This document shows positions 1 through 11,883 of a DNA stretch of 64,000 nt, piece after piece. A model generated the notes under the pieces. It was not told the origin of the DNA, did not search any database, and saw only the letters and a program-made list of their open reading frames with translations. Both the position numbers and the translations under genes were made by a program. Location: NCBI GenBank assembly GCA_964017145.1, contig OZ024841.1, positions 1,984,001 through 2,048,000 of the forward strand, read 5' to 3'. Each line of letters starts with the position of its first letter. The first letter of the stretch is position 1. Origin of the DNA: Agrocybe praecox. Taxonomy: Eukaryota > Basidiomycota > Agaricomycetes > Agaricales > Agrocybaceae.

Positions 1-3000
1 TGGCTTGTGGGAACCGAACGAGCGAGACCCTTCGAGTCCGTATATACGATTGGAATGCGAGGTTTTGGAGATTGTGAGTCGTCTCGAAATACTCTATTTC
101 AATAGATTATTGAACTAACGTTTCTGTCAGTACCTCTTTCAGAGACCACGAACATTGCTTTGCTGGAGGGCGTTATTGGGAATCAGACAGAAATTTTACA
201 ACAAGTTTACAACAAGTCCGACGTCTCTGACATTCCTCAGATCTGGGCACTCTGTAAGTCGAATGTCATGTATGCAATGTTATACTAACATGCGCTTTTC
301 CCTCATAGATAAAGAAGTCGAGGGGTACTACGACGATGGCATGCGAGTTCCGGATTATGTGACTTTGTTGTGGACTGATGATAAGTATGTATCAAATTAT
401 TCTCAAAGTAAAGTTCTCATACCTCTACTAGCTGGGGCAATGTTCGCCGATTCCCCACTCTTTCGGAAAGAAACAGGACAGGAGGTGCCGGTGTTTATTA
501 CCATGTGCGTTTCTCTTTAAACATACCAATTTCGATACTTTTCTAATAGTCCGAACTCATCCGTAGGTTGACTATGTAAGCTTGACCAGAACCATTTTGA
601 TTAGGGCAAGTTATCTTATATATAATGATAGGTTGGTGACCCGAGAGACTACAAATGGATCACAGTATGTTTTAATCTTCTTTGGCGGCTGCATCATAAT
701 GAATTAACCGTCAACTTTACCAGAGTACCCAAATCGAGAAGGTGATTTTATTAGCTTAGATGTCGAAATCTTTCCTGTCTAAAGTTTTTTGGGTCCTACC
801 CAGGTTCATCAACAAATGTCCCTTGCGATCCAACGCCAAGCCGATAGGCTCTGGATCCTCAATGTCGGAGATCTCAAACCTTATGAGCGAGAGACCGAGT
901 TCTTCCTCACTTATGCCTGGGACGCTGGAAAATGGACATCAGCCAACGTGTCGAGTTTCGTCAACCAATGGGCAGCCCGTGAATTCGACCTCAGCACTTC
1001 GGCTTCAGCCAACGTCGCGGAAATCGTCGCCAACCTCACGCGTTTCAATTCACGACGGAAGCCCGAGCTCTTGAACTCCACTACTTACAGCTTGATCAAC
1101 TACAGAGAGTAAGCAAAAATATTTATGAACCATCGTTGATGTCATGTTCTTATCTTTCTTTCTTCTTCCTAGATCGGACACTATTTTGGACAACTGGTCT
1201 ACCCTTTTAGCGGCTTCTACCAAGGTCTACAATAGCCTGTCTACTGCCATGCAGCCTGCCTTCTTCCAGCTCGTGCACCACCCAATTCTTGCTAGCAGTA
1301 ACATTGCACAAATGGTGAGAAATGTAATCTGACTCATATAAAGTTCGCGTTTTAACACTTCCCTTTTAATTTGCAGATGGTTGCTGCTGGTCAAAACAAT
1401 GTTCGCGCCTCCCAAGCCAGGGTATGTTTCTAGTACATTGACCATGATCGGCATAAACTGATTATGTGTAGTTGAGCACGAACCAACTTGCGGATACTGT
1501 GGAGGAATTATTTGAGAAGGACTTCGATTTCGAAACACAATACCACACTATGCTGGATGGAAAATGGGACCAGTGAGTTTTTTGCGTGTAATTCTGCTAT
1601 CTCGAGCTCAACCAAAATCTTAGCATGATGGATCAAACCCGTAAGCACAGTTAGGATCTGATCACCTTGAATTGTCTTTTAATATCGGTAATTCAGATTT
1701 GGGATACTTCTATTGGCAACAACCTATGACCAACAGGTATGACACCGAATTACCTACTTGCACCATAATTAATTTCTGATCCTTTTCGGTTCATAGCATG
1801 CCGTTGATTTCGCGTGTTCAGAAAAACAAAAACGCTTTGGCTGGTGTTATGAGGATTGTTCCTGAAGGAACCCTTGGTGCCTGGTGAGCTTTCGTGGTTC
1901 TCATCAGGCCCTCTCCATTGCTGAAGACTCTATACAGGCCAGGAGACAATTCCAATCAATGTGCACTGGGATATAACTGTCCACCACCCACTATAACCCT
2001 AGACAATTTCTCTCCTATCAGTGATCGCTTTGTCGACGTCGGTGCAGGCGGTCCCACACCGTTCACATTTACAGTCACAAGCAATAGCTCTTGGGTCAAA
2101 TTCTCCACAACCAAAGGGTCGATTTCTCCCACAAGCCCTGAGCAGCGAGTCTTCGTCAGTGTCTCAGATTGGAGTAAACTCAGCGAAGGCACCAACACTG
2201 CTCAACTTAACTTTGTCGCCACTGCGAAAGGCCAATCATCTCCTCTCTCGGTACCTGTATTTTTCGTCGCGGTGAAAAACACCCCTGCTAGCGGATTTAA
2301 GGGTGCGTCTCGATTATGATCGAGGTGTCGTCGAACTGACTGGAGAAATGTACATTATGATTAGGCTTCGTGGAAGGCACCGGAGTAATTTCGATCGAAG
2401 CTGCACATGCTTCCCGCAAGACGACTGTCCAAGGCATCTCATGGTCGGAATTAGCAGGTCTCGGTCGTACACTTTCTGCCGTTACACCTCTTCCATTGGG
2501 CGATGTAACCTTTGACCTTGGTGCTGGTCCCACGTTGTGAGTGTTTACTAGAGGCAATCTAATTGGCTATTTGACTAAGTGATGGTTCAGGGAATACGAC
2601 TTCCTCAACTTCAACACTCAATCAGGAGGAAATGTTACCGTGATTGTCCACATGACGCCTGCGTTAAACTTCAATACCGATCAAAACCCATTGGCGTACG
2701 GGGTTCAGATCGATTCTCAGCCAGCTGTGCAAGTCGTTCCTATCCCTGGTGAAGTGCCCGGAGGCTTACCCGATGGTTGGGATACTCCTGATGGTTGGGT
2801 CGCTAACTCAATCATAACTACACCAACAAGTTTCAGTGGAGTGAATCCTGGAGCACATACCTTGAAGGTTATTATTTCTACTAGGCTGTATTTTCCTTTC
2901 TTTACTGAATCTGCGTACAGATCTCGATGTTAACACCCGGTGTTGTTATCCAGAAAATTGTTATTGGTCGGTATCTTCTCTTTCACTTCTAAGTATCCAT

Positions 3001-3074
3001 ACTGATAGGTTCAAATAGACGCTGGTGGATTACTACCGAGTTATCTCGGGCCTCCAGAGAGTGTTTCTGTTTGA
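1..3074 (+). CDS. GH115 xylan alpha-1,2-glucuronidase, 5'-truncated by the window edge
   Basis: Glycoside hydrolase family 115 enzymes remove (4-O-methyl-)glucuronic acid side chains from glucuronoxylan, normally outside the cell. Reading starts in frame at base 1 (WLVGTERARPFESVYTIG...). Splicing short introns gives family landmarks in order: GYYDDGMRVPDYVTLLWTDD (about 320-385), then WGNVRRFP (about 430), VDYVGDPRDYKWI (about 625-660), RLWILNVGDLKPYE (about 845-890), and a C-terminal beta-rich region with SNSSWVKFS, ending PPESVSV at the TGA at 3072-3074. At least ten introns are evident. The N-terminal part, including any signal peptide, lies outside the window, so secretion is inferred from the family. 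The family call rests on several separate conserved blocks. Exact splice sites in the middle (500-780 and 1590-1800) are approximate. Confidence 0.88.
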
Positions 3075-3399
3075 TTCTGATTTTTCTTCATTTTTTGTAT
3101 GATGTTTTCTCGTGTATCTTTTGCAATCACCTGAATCGCGGATCCCCAAAATATACAAAACTTTCCATGTGTATAAAGAAGTCATCAAACTTTTTAGACG
3201 GCCGGGCGCAAGTCAAATGGTTTCTAACATTCACGTGTACGAGACGCGTGTTTTTGTCCCATTCATTTTCAAACATGAGGAACGCGCGCGTCAAGTGATC
3301 TAAAAATATCAAACCTTGTTGAACTGCACAAGGAAGCGTGGGAACAGAGGTACATACCTAATTCCTCTGATTTTCATTTTCTTACCATAGCTTTGACCC
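3075..3399. other. intergenic, GH115 3' end to PIG-X start
   Basis: No coding signal. Holds the 3' UTR of the GH115 gene and the upstream region of the next gene. The ORFs here are short and have no matching splice pattern. Confidence 0.5.
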
Positions 3400-4220
3400 A
3401 TGGCATACCTGTTCTCAAAACTAGCGCCCAAGAAAGGATCTCATCCGGTGTCCAGCACAACAATACATCTTCCGAGCCTATACACCTCCTACGAAGCGTG
3501 TTCGCTGCACATCTACTACGCCTTACCTCCTCTTCTGTTCGTGGACACCCACGAGCTCGCACAGAGAAGTGCGTCATACAGCTTCAAGCACTGGGGAACA
3601 AAAGACATTGAAAAGCCAGTGCATGCTCTTCCTGATGAGATCTCCGAGCTCTTGATCAATGTTCCAGCTGCTGCTGTTACCAAAGGCGTACCAGTGAAGA
3701 ACGCGGAAGAAGATGGGAAGGATATCAACATAGAGGTGCCTATGCACCTGCGGTATGGCTTACCAAGGCCAGCTTCGAGGATATCAGAGGACGATGATAT
3801 AGACGCGCGTTCTTACGAGCAATTACGCGTCGACTGGCCGAAAGCTTTCATGATGTGTCCTTATTCATGTACGTCCATTGCTCTGTTTAAGAACTGTGTA
3901 TACCCTGAGCTCATATTCTGAATTCACATATAGCCACAATAAGTTGGAGTAAATCATCATTAACGTTACCCACTCACATTTTGTCTGTCCTACCTGGATC
4001 ACAAGACGGAAATATCATCGTTCCAATCCCACCTCATCCTGACTTCACGTTCGACGCAAACGACACGCTCATTTTACCTGTCGGGGACAAGAATGATATA
4101 GCATTCGTCGAATCACTCACGGCACTGGTAATCCTTGCTTGCTTCGTCTGGCTACTACGAGCATCATGGAGAACGGCGAAGCGGCTCAACGCTGACGTTC
4201 AACGACCGAAAACTGACTGA
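3400..4220 (+). CDS. PIG-X / PBN1-type subunit of GPI mannosyltransferase I
   Basis: PIG-X (yeast Pbn1) is an ER membrane glycoprotein that stabilises the PIG-M/Gpi14 catalytic subunit, which adds the first mannose of the GPI anchor. Exons 3400-3868 and 3934-4220 (donor GTACGT, acceptor TATAG) join in frame to 251 residues. Visible family signs are the lumenal block LHIYYALPPLLFVDTHEL (about residues 30-50), IEVPMHLRYGLPRP (about 112-125), and one C-terminal transmembrane helix (about residues 215-235, ALVILACFVWLL) followed by a short basic tail. I see no clear signal peptide at this ATG. An upstream exon is possible, though the family is variable here. It lies convergent with UBP6, with 190 bp between the stop codons. 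Confidence 0.75.
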
Positions 4221-4410
4221 CGTATCCTCAAATTTCTTTATATAGTGCACCAGTAACTCAACATATTCTCAAATCACATGTATGAAAGACCGCTAGACCG
4301 AAGTCGGCAAGACACAATTGAATCTGGACCCTTTCAGCTCAGTATGTATGTACAAACAAATTACAAGCAAGAATCATGCATCCAATGACTCCAGGATGCT
4401 CTAATCGACC

Positions 4411-6756
4411 TCAATTCACGCTCTTGGTCCTGTAAAGCAAGACATACGCGCTCGCATCCTCGCCTCCTCCGTCAATAGTGGACAACTTCTCTTTAGGGAA
4501 GTCAGTCACTTTCTCATCATCGAATTTATACCAATCTTCGTCGCCTTCAATCGCATCGATCACTGCGACGGTTTTGCCTCCTGTGCTAGAACCAGCCTCG
4601 CCCTCGCCCACGGCAGGCTTCTTGTCTAGGTTCCTATAGGCTTCGAATACGCTCTTCTTGACGAAACCAATGTAGTGACCGGCGTCGGCAGCAGCCCCCT
4701 TGTGTGTAACGATGGCTGGAAAAAAATATAAGTTCAAGTAATTGATGGAAAGAATTGGGGGGGATTATAATAATTCAACGCACCGACAAGCTCGTACAGT
4801 CCTGTCGTGCTGCATCCGATATCTTTCCTCAAATCTTCATTGACCAGTTGAGCCAGTTCGGCAGCCTCCTTTGCGCGCACGCTCAATTCATCTTCGGGTT
4901 CGTTCGCCTGCGTTGCCTCACTAGTAGCGGTTGCTTCTGATGAGACGGCAGGAGCAGCATCGGTCATCTCAACGTCACCAGTGGCGGCGGGCGTAGTTGT
5001 CAAAGAAGGTCCCACTGGAGCAACAACGACGGCCTGCTTCGTCCTCTTCCTGACTTTCCTTCTCTCACCCCGTTCTTTCTCGATTTCCTTCAACTTCCGA
5101 CTGGCCGGCAAGAGCTTCTCTTTCAAGTCATCAGTGACCAGCTCGATCGCGTCAAATTCTTCAGGGAATTTAACACGACGCTACTCAATAAATAGCATCA
5201 GCCTATTGTGCACCTATTTTGTCAAGTAAATGTCGGAAACTGCGCACCATAATTTTAGCCTTCTTTTGGATATCAGCTCTCCACTGGAAGCGGACCATGT
5301 GTACAGTTAGGTAAGTAGGCAGTCTTGATAGGCGCGATTTCTGATTGTAGATAGCATCTCGGCCAAGTGTGGGCGAACGTTTTTCGACTGTAGTGTCGAA
5401 AGCCTTTAAGAAATATTTAGCTAGTCAAACAGGCAAAATATGTCTAAGACTCACGCTCAGAATGCCAGAAAGCATGAAGTTAGTCGACCCGCTGATGTTG
5501 CATTCGACTTTGAGGACTTGTTCAACTTGTACGGTCTTTGGTTCGTCCTTGGCCTCCTCGTCGCCACAGCTTAATCTAAATAACATGACTTAGTTAGTTG
5601 CAGTATCTTGCCAGAACTTTTCACAAGGACTAACTCTCTGCGCATTTCGCCCATCATATATTGCTGAACGAATCGAGGACGACCTGCAACAGCTTCTGCA
5701 CCTGTGCCAACAGATTTTCCATTCTCGTCTAAACCGGGAACGTTCCGTAGGCTATTAACGATCGCTTGGAAGCACTCCTCCGCATCTAGTCGCCGCAAGA
5801 GTTAATATCAAAATTCTGGCCAGACAAAACTAGGCGCTATACCTTGTTGAGCATATGCTTCTCTCCCCATCATGAGATCATTGGCTCGCCTTTCGCTGCG
5901 ATCCATCTCGGCAAATTGGGGGTTGACCTGTCGTAGTACTTGCAGGAATTGCATAGGCGTGATACTGTCAGTAGTTCGCGACATGTTATGGTACAGATCA
6001 CGCAGGGCTCCGGGAAGTGGTGTCGTCGATTGAAGGGAAGGACTATCTTTTGCATGAGAGAAATGTATACACGCATTGAGGATTGACCTACGCGTTCAGG
6101 GCGACTTGAAGTTCGGGAATTGCGCGAAGCGCTTGGACTGTTGCGTTCATGTAACAGGTATTTCCGAGACTAGTAATTCGGTTAGCGTTGGCGCATGAAG
6201 TAAAGCCTATGCGTTCTTACTTGGTCAATCCAACAGGTTTGGCAAGCTATTTGGGCCGTTAGAAGTGAGCACCGGCGAGGAATGCTACTACTTACGGCTT
6301 CTGCAAGCTCTGTGTCGTCCATGTCTATGTATTTGTTAAAATTTTTGCTTGATCAACGACTGGTGTTTATGACATACCCTCAAGGAAAACTATAGGCTTT
6401 GGAGGAGCCTTTGGTAGCTCTCCAGCAGTACCAATGACCATATAAGTTACACCCTACGATGCTTAGCACCTCCGACCAAACATATTGCAAACTTTGAAGA
6501 ACATACTTCTTTGGGGCCGATCTTTTTCCATGACGAATCGTCCTGGAGTACAAAATCATTCAGATCTCTAAAATTGTTCATCCTCATCTTAACTCACCTT
6601 CAAAACACCTCCTTTGACCATCACCTTCATCCGATCAGTTGGCACCCCTGTAACATTGTACACGGAGTCTTTGAACACCGCTGGTGGGAGATCGGGGTCC
6701 AGGGGGAGGTCGTAAGTCTTTCCTGCATGTTTAATATGCACTTGAATTGGTGCCAT
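4411..6756 (-). CDS. UBP6: ubiquitin carboxyl-terminal hydrolase UBP6/USP14 (proteasome-associated)
   Basis: Cysteine protease of the USP family that binds the proteasome base through an N-terminal ubiquitin-like domain and trims ubiquitin from substrates. The ATG at 6754-6756 starts MAPIQVHIKHAGKTYDL, the beginning of the ubiquitin-like domain (about residues 1-75). The Cys box GLTNLGNTCYMNATVQAL is split by an intron (about 6230-6140); the nucleophile TGT is near 6155. Then comes QDAEECFQAIVNSL, and the His box HKGAAADAGHYIGFVKK near 4700-4660. The last exons end YVLLYRTKSVN. Around ten short introns are needed. A charged, Ala/Thr/Glu-rich linker (about 4870-5100) separates the two catalytic halves, as usual in this family. 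All catalytic boxes are present, so it looks active. Exact small-exon borders between 5800 and 6500 are approximate. Confidence 0.9.
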
Positions 6757-7017
6757 TTCGTGAAATGGGGTGGTGGTGGTCCTAATGAAAGTTGTACCTG
6801 ATTACGCGGACAGACGCGCTTTACTTGATTTTTGATTTGACAATGATTACGAGTACAGGGACGCGCGTTACTGTCACGCGGATAATATTGAGCCGGCTTG
6901 CTTAAAGCACGTGAGCTTTCATTATTGAGGACCGGTTCGGCTCGGCTGTACCTGAAAGCACGTCAAAAGAGGAGAAGCGATGCAGTTCGGTTTGGGAGCG
7001 TCGTGTCGCCTGTCGTA

Positions 7018-7025
7018 TGACGTCA
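7018..7025. promoter_or_regulatory. palindromic bZIP/CRE site TGACGTCA
   Basis: Perfect 8-bp palindrome 31 bp upstream of the TATAAAT box of the BAP31 gene. Matches the CRE/ATF consensus. Binding is inferred. Confidence 0.5.
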
Positions 7026-7055
7026 GCAATCCAGTCTGTCGCGGCGTGGCTCTCG

Positions 7056-7062
7056 TATAAAT
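7056..7062 (+). promoter_or_regulatory. TATA box of the BAP31-like gene
   Basis: TATAAAT, 128 bp before the ATG at 7190; followed by a CT-rich leader. Confidence 0.5.
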
Positions 7063-7189
7063 CAGAGGCACTGGGCCGTGTTTTGGGCGTTCCCTTCATC
7101 TTTCTTCCACGTAACCAACCAACGCGCAGCAGCAGCTCTTACCTCTATAAACTCCCTCCTCTTTGAGATAACTTGACGTTGAGCCCACT

Positions 7190-8117
7190 ATGACGATCTA
7201 GTATGTGTTCTTCACTGTGCTTTATGTCTCGTACATGAATAATTTCTGCTCTAGTTATTCCCTAACTTTCTTGCTTTTGGCGGCAGAGGTGAACTCATAT
7301 GATCTTACCCAGAACTTTGTTGATGATTTTAACGTGAATGGTGATTTGATAGATGGTTACGTTCTGTCTCCTCGTTGCACCTTTGCCATATTCCCTCAAG
7401 AAGCGTCTGTTCTCATTCCTCTCGGAGTCCAAAATTGTCGCAAAGATAGCCTACGGCCTTAAAATCTCATTCATGTACAATTCTATTTGTCTATTTGTAA
7501 CGTTATTTGCTTACTACAACTTCACTCCTAGATTTGTCGCGATTCTTTTTGTTGATGCCCTCCAGCGCATGTTCCGCGTATCAGCCGAATCAGACATGGC
7601 CAAGAACGGCAGACATGGCCATGTACAGGATATCCGTACCGACACTGGTATCGCAGCGAGGAAGTTCTAGTAAGTTGGACCCCAGTACTTCAAAAGTTCG
7701 TGCATTAGACTGACGTCATTGGGTTGCAGTGCACAACGCAATACCTACTTGACGGGATTCTGCCTGTTCCTGTCCCTTGTTCTCACCCGTACCTTCTACA
7801 TAATCCTCGAACTTATCCACACTCAAGAGGAGTACGCCAAGCTCAAGAAACAATCCACTGGCACCACAGGCGGAACAACTACCGACCAATCCAAAGAGAT
7901 CACTTCTCTTAAGAAACAGTTGGAAGAAGCGAAGAACAAGACTCGTGACTACGGTAAGTTATGCTCAAGTTATAGTTATAATCAATATCAGATATCTAAC
8001 AAGTCCGGCTCAGATATTCTCAAGAAGCAGGCAGCCCAAAACAACGCCGAGTACGATAGACTCGCTACTGAGTTGAATGATCTCTCAGGGAAAAAATCGA
8101 ACAAACGCGTCGATTAA
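7190..8117 (+). CDS. BAP31/Yet-family endoplasmic reticulum transmembrane protein
   Basis: BAP31 (yeast Yet1/Yet3) proteins are ER membrane proteins with three N-terminal helices and a cytosolic coiled coil; they escort membrane proteins into export. Six exons (7190-7200, 7255-7288, 7353-7474, 7532-7669, 7730-7953, 8014-8117) join in frame to 210 residues, the usual family size. Helix 1 is YYSLTFLLLAAEMVTFCLLVAPLP, helix 2 contains SFIFVAILFVDALQRMFRV (the family signature), and helix 3 is TGFCLFLSLVLTRTFYIILELI. A coiled coil follows from about residue 135 (EEYAKLKKQ, SLKKQLEEAKNKTRDYDILKKQA). The C terminus GKKSNKRVD is basic and not a clear KKXX signal. The 11-nt first exon is supported by canonical GTATGT and CTAG borders. 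Confidence 0.92.
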
Positions 8118-8344
8118 GCATCCGGGTGGTACATTGAGGATTTTTGGGTATTCTACCCACTTTTGCTTCACTGTAATTTTCAATCCACTCAAACACCAAC
8201 CCGTGTTCGCACCGCACAATTGCAGCCTACTTTTTTCTCCTACCTGTATGCTTTGCTTAACCGAGTAATACTTATAACTGAAGGCCTTGCGCACAGAATG
8301 ACAGAACGACAGGGAAGAATAATAAGTAAGAGTTATATAATAGA

Positions 8345-9678
8345 TTACACAAGTTTTTCGACGAGTGCAGCGTAGTCTTCTCTGGGAAGGTTCCATCGTT
8401 CCAACACCCCTTTCTCTCCATCTCTCTCTTTCTCGGCCTGTATCCAAGTCTTTAGGCTGTTTTTCTGTACTGGAGACAGTTCTCCTTGGCAAGTTACTGC
8501 ATATGTGTAAAACAAACTAACGGCGAATGAGTTTTGGAAGAAAAAAACTGCAAAATAGTACACACTGGATGGCCTTCTCTTCGTAATCAGAATCGGAATC
8601 GACATTTTCACCATCTTCTCCGTATGGGATGGGCAACACGACTGATGAGATTATTGAATCCAAAAGATTGTACTCAGCAAATGCCTTTAACGTTGGCTTT
8701 GAAGTATCATTGCGAGACGGGTGCTGGAGTTGAACAGCGTGCGAGTTCGCATGAATTGGTTCATCCACAGGCGCTGGCCTGTTGTCGGGCGTTAGGATAT
8801 TAGGTGTCGGTCCTGTCGACGAAGATTCAGGAACATCCGCGATTCGTAGAACAGTAGGAGGGGCTGGTTGGTTGGTTGTATTTGAGCTGGGGAGAAGGAG
8901 AGTGCCGAGGAGGAAGACCACTTTTCTGCGCACAGATATAGCAGGATCTTGAGAACATTTATCAGGGTTTTTACTTTATGGATGGATATAAGTAAATTAA
9001 CTGACCTTGCAGCGATTCACGCAATCTGGTCCAGCCATCCTTACCCAAAGCTTCGACTGCAGGTGCATTGTGCTTCAGGAGTCCAGAGACGGTGTAAATT
9101 GCTTTAGCACGAATTGAGGCAGACGATGACTGAGAGGCATTGAGGAAGGACACCAAAGTAGGTAGAGGTTTATATGATAGATAAACATCTTGCGCTGATG
9201 GGTTATTCTGCAAAGCGGTCCCAATAACCCAAAGAGCTTGGGTTTTAATTTCGGCAGTCGAGGACTCTGCGGTTAAAAGAGATTCTAATGGCTCCCATAG
9301 TTTTAACTTCTCAAGATCTAAGAGGCGTTTCGTGAGATTTACTGGATGAAAGAAAGCACGGAAAACATACCGTTGGCATTGTCAATATGTTCAATCAACT
9401 AATTCAAAAGATCAATGAACTTTACACGAGCTTGCATGGCGATTAGCGAAAAGACCCACCATTTCCAGATGATCCAAAGCATCCACTCTTTCATCCTCGG
9501 TCTTGCTAGCATCAACGGCGACGGCCATGTCTTCTTTCATCTGCACTGAATCTGGCTTTCCTAGAATCATATCAATAATTGCAGGATCCAAATCCTTTTG
9601 TTCCGCAGGTGGACGATCGCTGGGAGCGCTATCCAGAGGCGTAGAGTTCTCGAGGGACCATCGTAGGATTGACTGCAT
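8345..9678 (-). CDS. FES1: Hsp70 nucleotide exchange factor FES1 (HspBP1-like)
   Basis: Cytosolic armadillo-repeat protein that releases ADP from Hsp70 and helps hand misfolded proteins to degradation. The ATG at 9676-9678 gives MQSILRWSLENSTPLDSAPS, the characteristic Fes1 N terminus. Next come armadillo-type helices: DERVDALDHLEM, LIEHIDNANDLEKLKLWEPL, AEIKTQALWVIGTALQNNPSAQDVYL, IRAKAIYTVSGLLKHN and ISVRRKVVFLLGTLLLP. A variable Pro/Ser/Asn-rich stretch (about 8900-8720) interrupts the C-terminal half before the last helices (GVLERWNLPREDYAALVEKLV). About five short introns. It is longer than yeast Fes1 because of the low-complexity insert. Convergent with the BAP31 gene, 227 bp between stops. 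Confidence 0.88.
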
Positions 9679-10626
9679 CGTAGATTGATTTTGTTAATAG
9701 GTGGGTTCGTTCTAAAAAATCTTTCGAGCTGATAAAGGATTCGATGAAAAGGATTGCAAAACACAAATCTATTGTCTTAAATCTAGAGAGTTCATGAATT
9801 AGAAAGAACCTGCTCGAAGAATTTGTTAATCAGTATCACGTGGACGCGTTTATTTTTGTTAGGATTGGAGGTTGTCTGAGTTTGAACCTTATCGTATATA
9901 GTTTTCTTCCCCGCGTTATCATAATTTTTTCTGTTGTTGCTCCTGACCGCTATGTGAAGATGCGGCTTTCTGTTTGCATGTGCGTAACCATTTCTCTTCA
10001 TATCTTACAGTGATGATCCAGATATTATACCATACTTTACCACATTCCGAATTCTATGTGGAATACTTTATCGATTTCAGCCTTGTCTGATCCTTTTCAC
10101 TTTTTTTAACTGTTTATCTCGCGTTTATTGACATTCTCTTGTTTTCTTTCCAGACTTCCAGACTTTCTTTTCCCTCTGTAGTCACGGAACATGTTAACGT
10201 GAGTTTGTTTTCTATCGTTGGCTTCTTTTCTGTCCTCCCTTGTTTGTTTGATGAATTTCTACTCGATGGGCGGACACGAATCTCTTGCCTATACCAAAGT
10301 CTCCCGGTGTACAAATGTGGAGATGGGCAAGGGGGCTGTTGATTTACATCGAAAACCTGACTTTTCTTCTTATCCTTATCAATTTCTCTGTATGAACGAA
10401 CTCGTTGCTAATATTTTTATCCTTAGGTTCTCTGCTGCCTTTGCTATAAACTGTCCTTCGTATACCCTTTATCGTTTACTTTCGTCAATTATGATTCATG
10501 TTACGTCTCTTTGCTTCCGGCGTTGGACGTAGTCTGAAGCGAGTTCGGAAATTAATCATTGCGCTACACTATGGGGTATCAATTAATAGGTATAAAGCAG
10601 AAGACCGCAGTCATTGGTCGTAAAGG
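9679..10626. other. intergenic, FES1 start to rhodopsin-like copy 1 stop
   Basis: About 950 bp without a gene I can support. Pyrimidine-rich + strand stretches (10080-10200) followed by an ATG and a GTGAGT at 10201 resemble a promoter and first exon, but no following exon could be found. It should hold the FES1 promoter and the 3' UTR of the next - strand gene. Confidence 0.4.
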
Positions 10627-11883
10627 TCATAAGGTCCTAGGATATGACGTTGTAATGTCCAGAGAAGTCATTGAGTGCAAATCGGATATGCGTCCTGTTG
10701 TTTTCACTAATTTTGGAGCGTTAATGGAACGGGGAGGAGTTGCGTCTGGCTTGCTTGGCTCCAAATTGAAGGTGCTTCCAAGCTGAGACAGACGGTATTC
10801 GTAACGCACACCTGAATTCGCATATACGATTGTCGTCTTGTAAGTTTTTCGAGGTTTTGCGTTGGAGTATCCATGTGGCGAATTGTCGTTGTCAGTGCTC
10901 AGACCACCACACATGCGCCAAATCCATGGCACGATGACGAGCATGTTGCAAAGGAACAGATAAACCGCCACCTATGCTCGGAAAAAACTCGTCCGTTAAG
11001 TTTATGTCCTGCTACGTCTGAGGGCTCGCTTACCTGAACATGTGCTGTTGCGCTCGTCAACAGTTTATTGTTTCTCAGAAGGTATACGAAGTGAACGATG
11101 CTGGAAACCAATCCAAGAAGGACAGTAGAAAAACAGGCTAGTAACAGCAGCCCATGTTTCGCGCGCAGTTTAATTTTCAGAATGGTGCGCGCAGGCCACA
11201 GCACCAGCCAGAGGTCTGCAATGATATCGGCTGAGGAAAAAAGGCTCGTGTTTAAAATATACACCATAAAAGTATCAGTTCACTCACTGACAACTTCGAG
11301 GATTCCGGTCAACAGCGTGTAGCGACAGATGGGGACTTGAATAGGTTTGCTTCCACAGATGAACAACTTTTGGATGACAACTGCTAACCATAGTGTTATA
11401 AACGCGACGCAGGTGGTTTTCGACATCAACTTCCGCCCTTCAGGCAAAATGCGGAAGATGGTCAATGCTATAGAGAGCCGTGCAGTCCTACATGCATAAA
11501 ATGGATTAACGACCGAACGTATGTAGGTACTGCGACTTGGACTCACCAGACGGCTGTGGTATGGGCCATTATCGTAAACCATGTCGAAATTGCCTGATGA
11601 AAAATCGGCATGGTCTCTTGGAATAGGCATCGGCTTCAGCATCAATAAATGTAGCATGATAGGACCACAATAACTCACTTATGGACTGGCTGTTCACAGG
11701 CAAGAGCACATAAAGCAAAAGAATCGCCAAAACCATGACCAAAGATAGAAATGCCAGGAAGTCATCGCACGAAAGTTGTCTCCGTCGCACGCGATAGCCT
11801 AGTCGAAGACTGGTGGTAGTGATTGCTATTGAATGACCCACTAGCAGACCGACTATAAATTTGACGGATGAGCCACCTATCAC
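10627..11883 (-). CDS. seven-helix fungal rhodopsin-domain protein, tandem copy 1 (5' end unresolved)
   Basis: Member of the fungal seven-transmembrane 'rhodopsin domain' group (Pth11-like); ligand and signalling role unknown. Splicing on the - strand gives GLLVGHSIAITTTSLRLGYRVRRRQLSCDDFLAFLSL, then HTTAVWTARLSIALTIFRILPEGRK, VAFITLWLAVVIQKLFICGS, LLTGILEVVSE, ADIIADLWLVLWPARTILKIKL, and a last exon AVYLFLCNMLVIVPWIWRM with a hydrophilic tail ending SYPRTL. Order, intron positions and motifs match copies 2 and 3. The usual WWDD motif is SCDD here. The start exon is not clear: the homologous intron would end at TATAG near 11850, but no short first exon like those of copies 2 and 3 (MISSPST..., MPPPTG...) was found upstream. 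11883 is therefore only the limit of the open frame. The gene may be decaying at its 5' end. Confidence 0.6.

Larger units (their letters stand above)
6757..7189. promoter_or_regulatory. divergent promoter region, UBP6 (-) / BAP31 (+)
   Basis: The 433 bp between two divergent start codons. It contains a perfect palindromic bZIP/CRE site TGACGTCA at 7018-7025, a TATAAAT box on the + strand at 7056-7062 (128 bp before the BAP31 ATG), and several ACGCG cores (about 6808, 6863 and 6877). The sites are seen; their use is inferred. Confidence 0.5.

Noticed and set aside
10190..10560. Possible first exon (ATGTTAAC followed by GTGAGT) with a pyrimidine-rich leader on the + strand
   Set aside because: No downstream exon in a consistent frame before the convergent gene at 10627.
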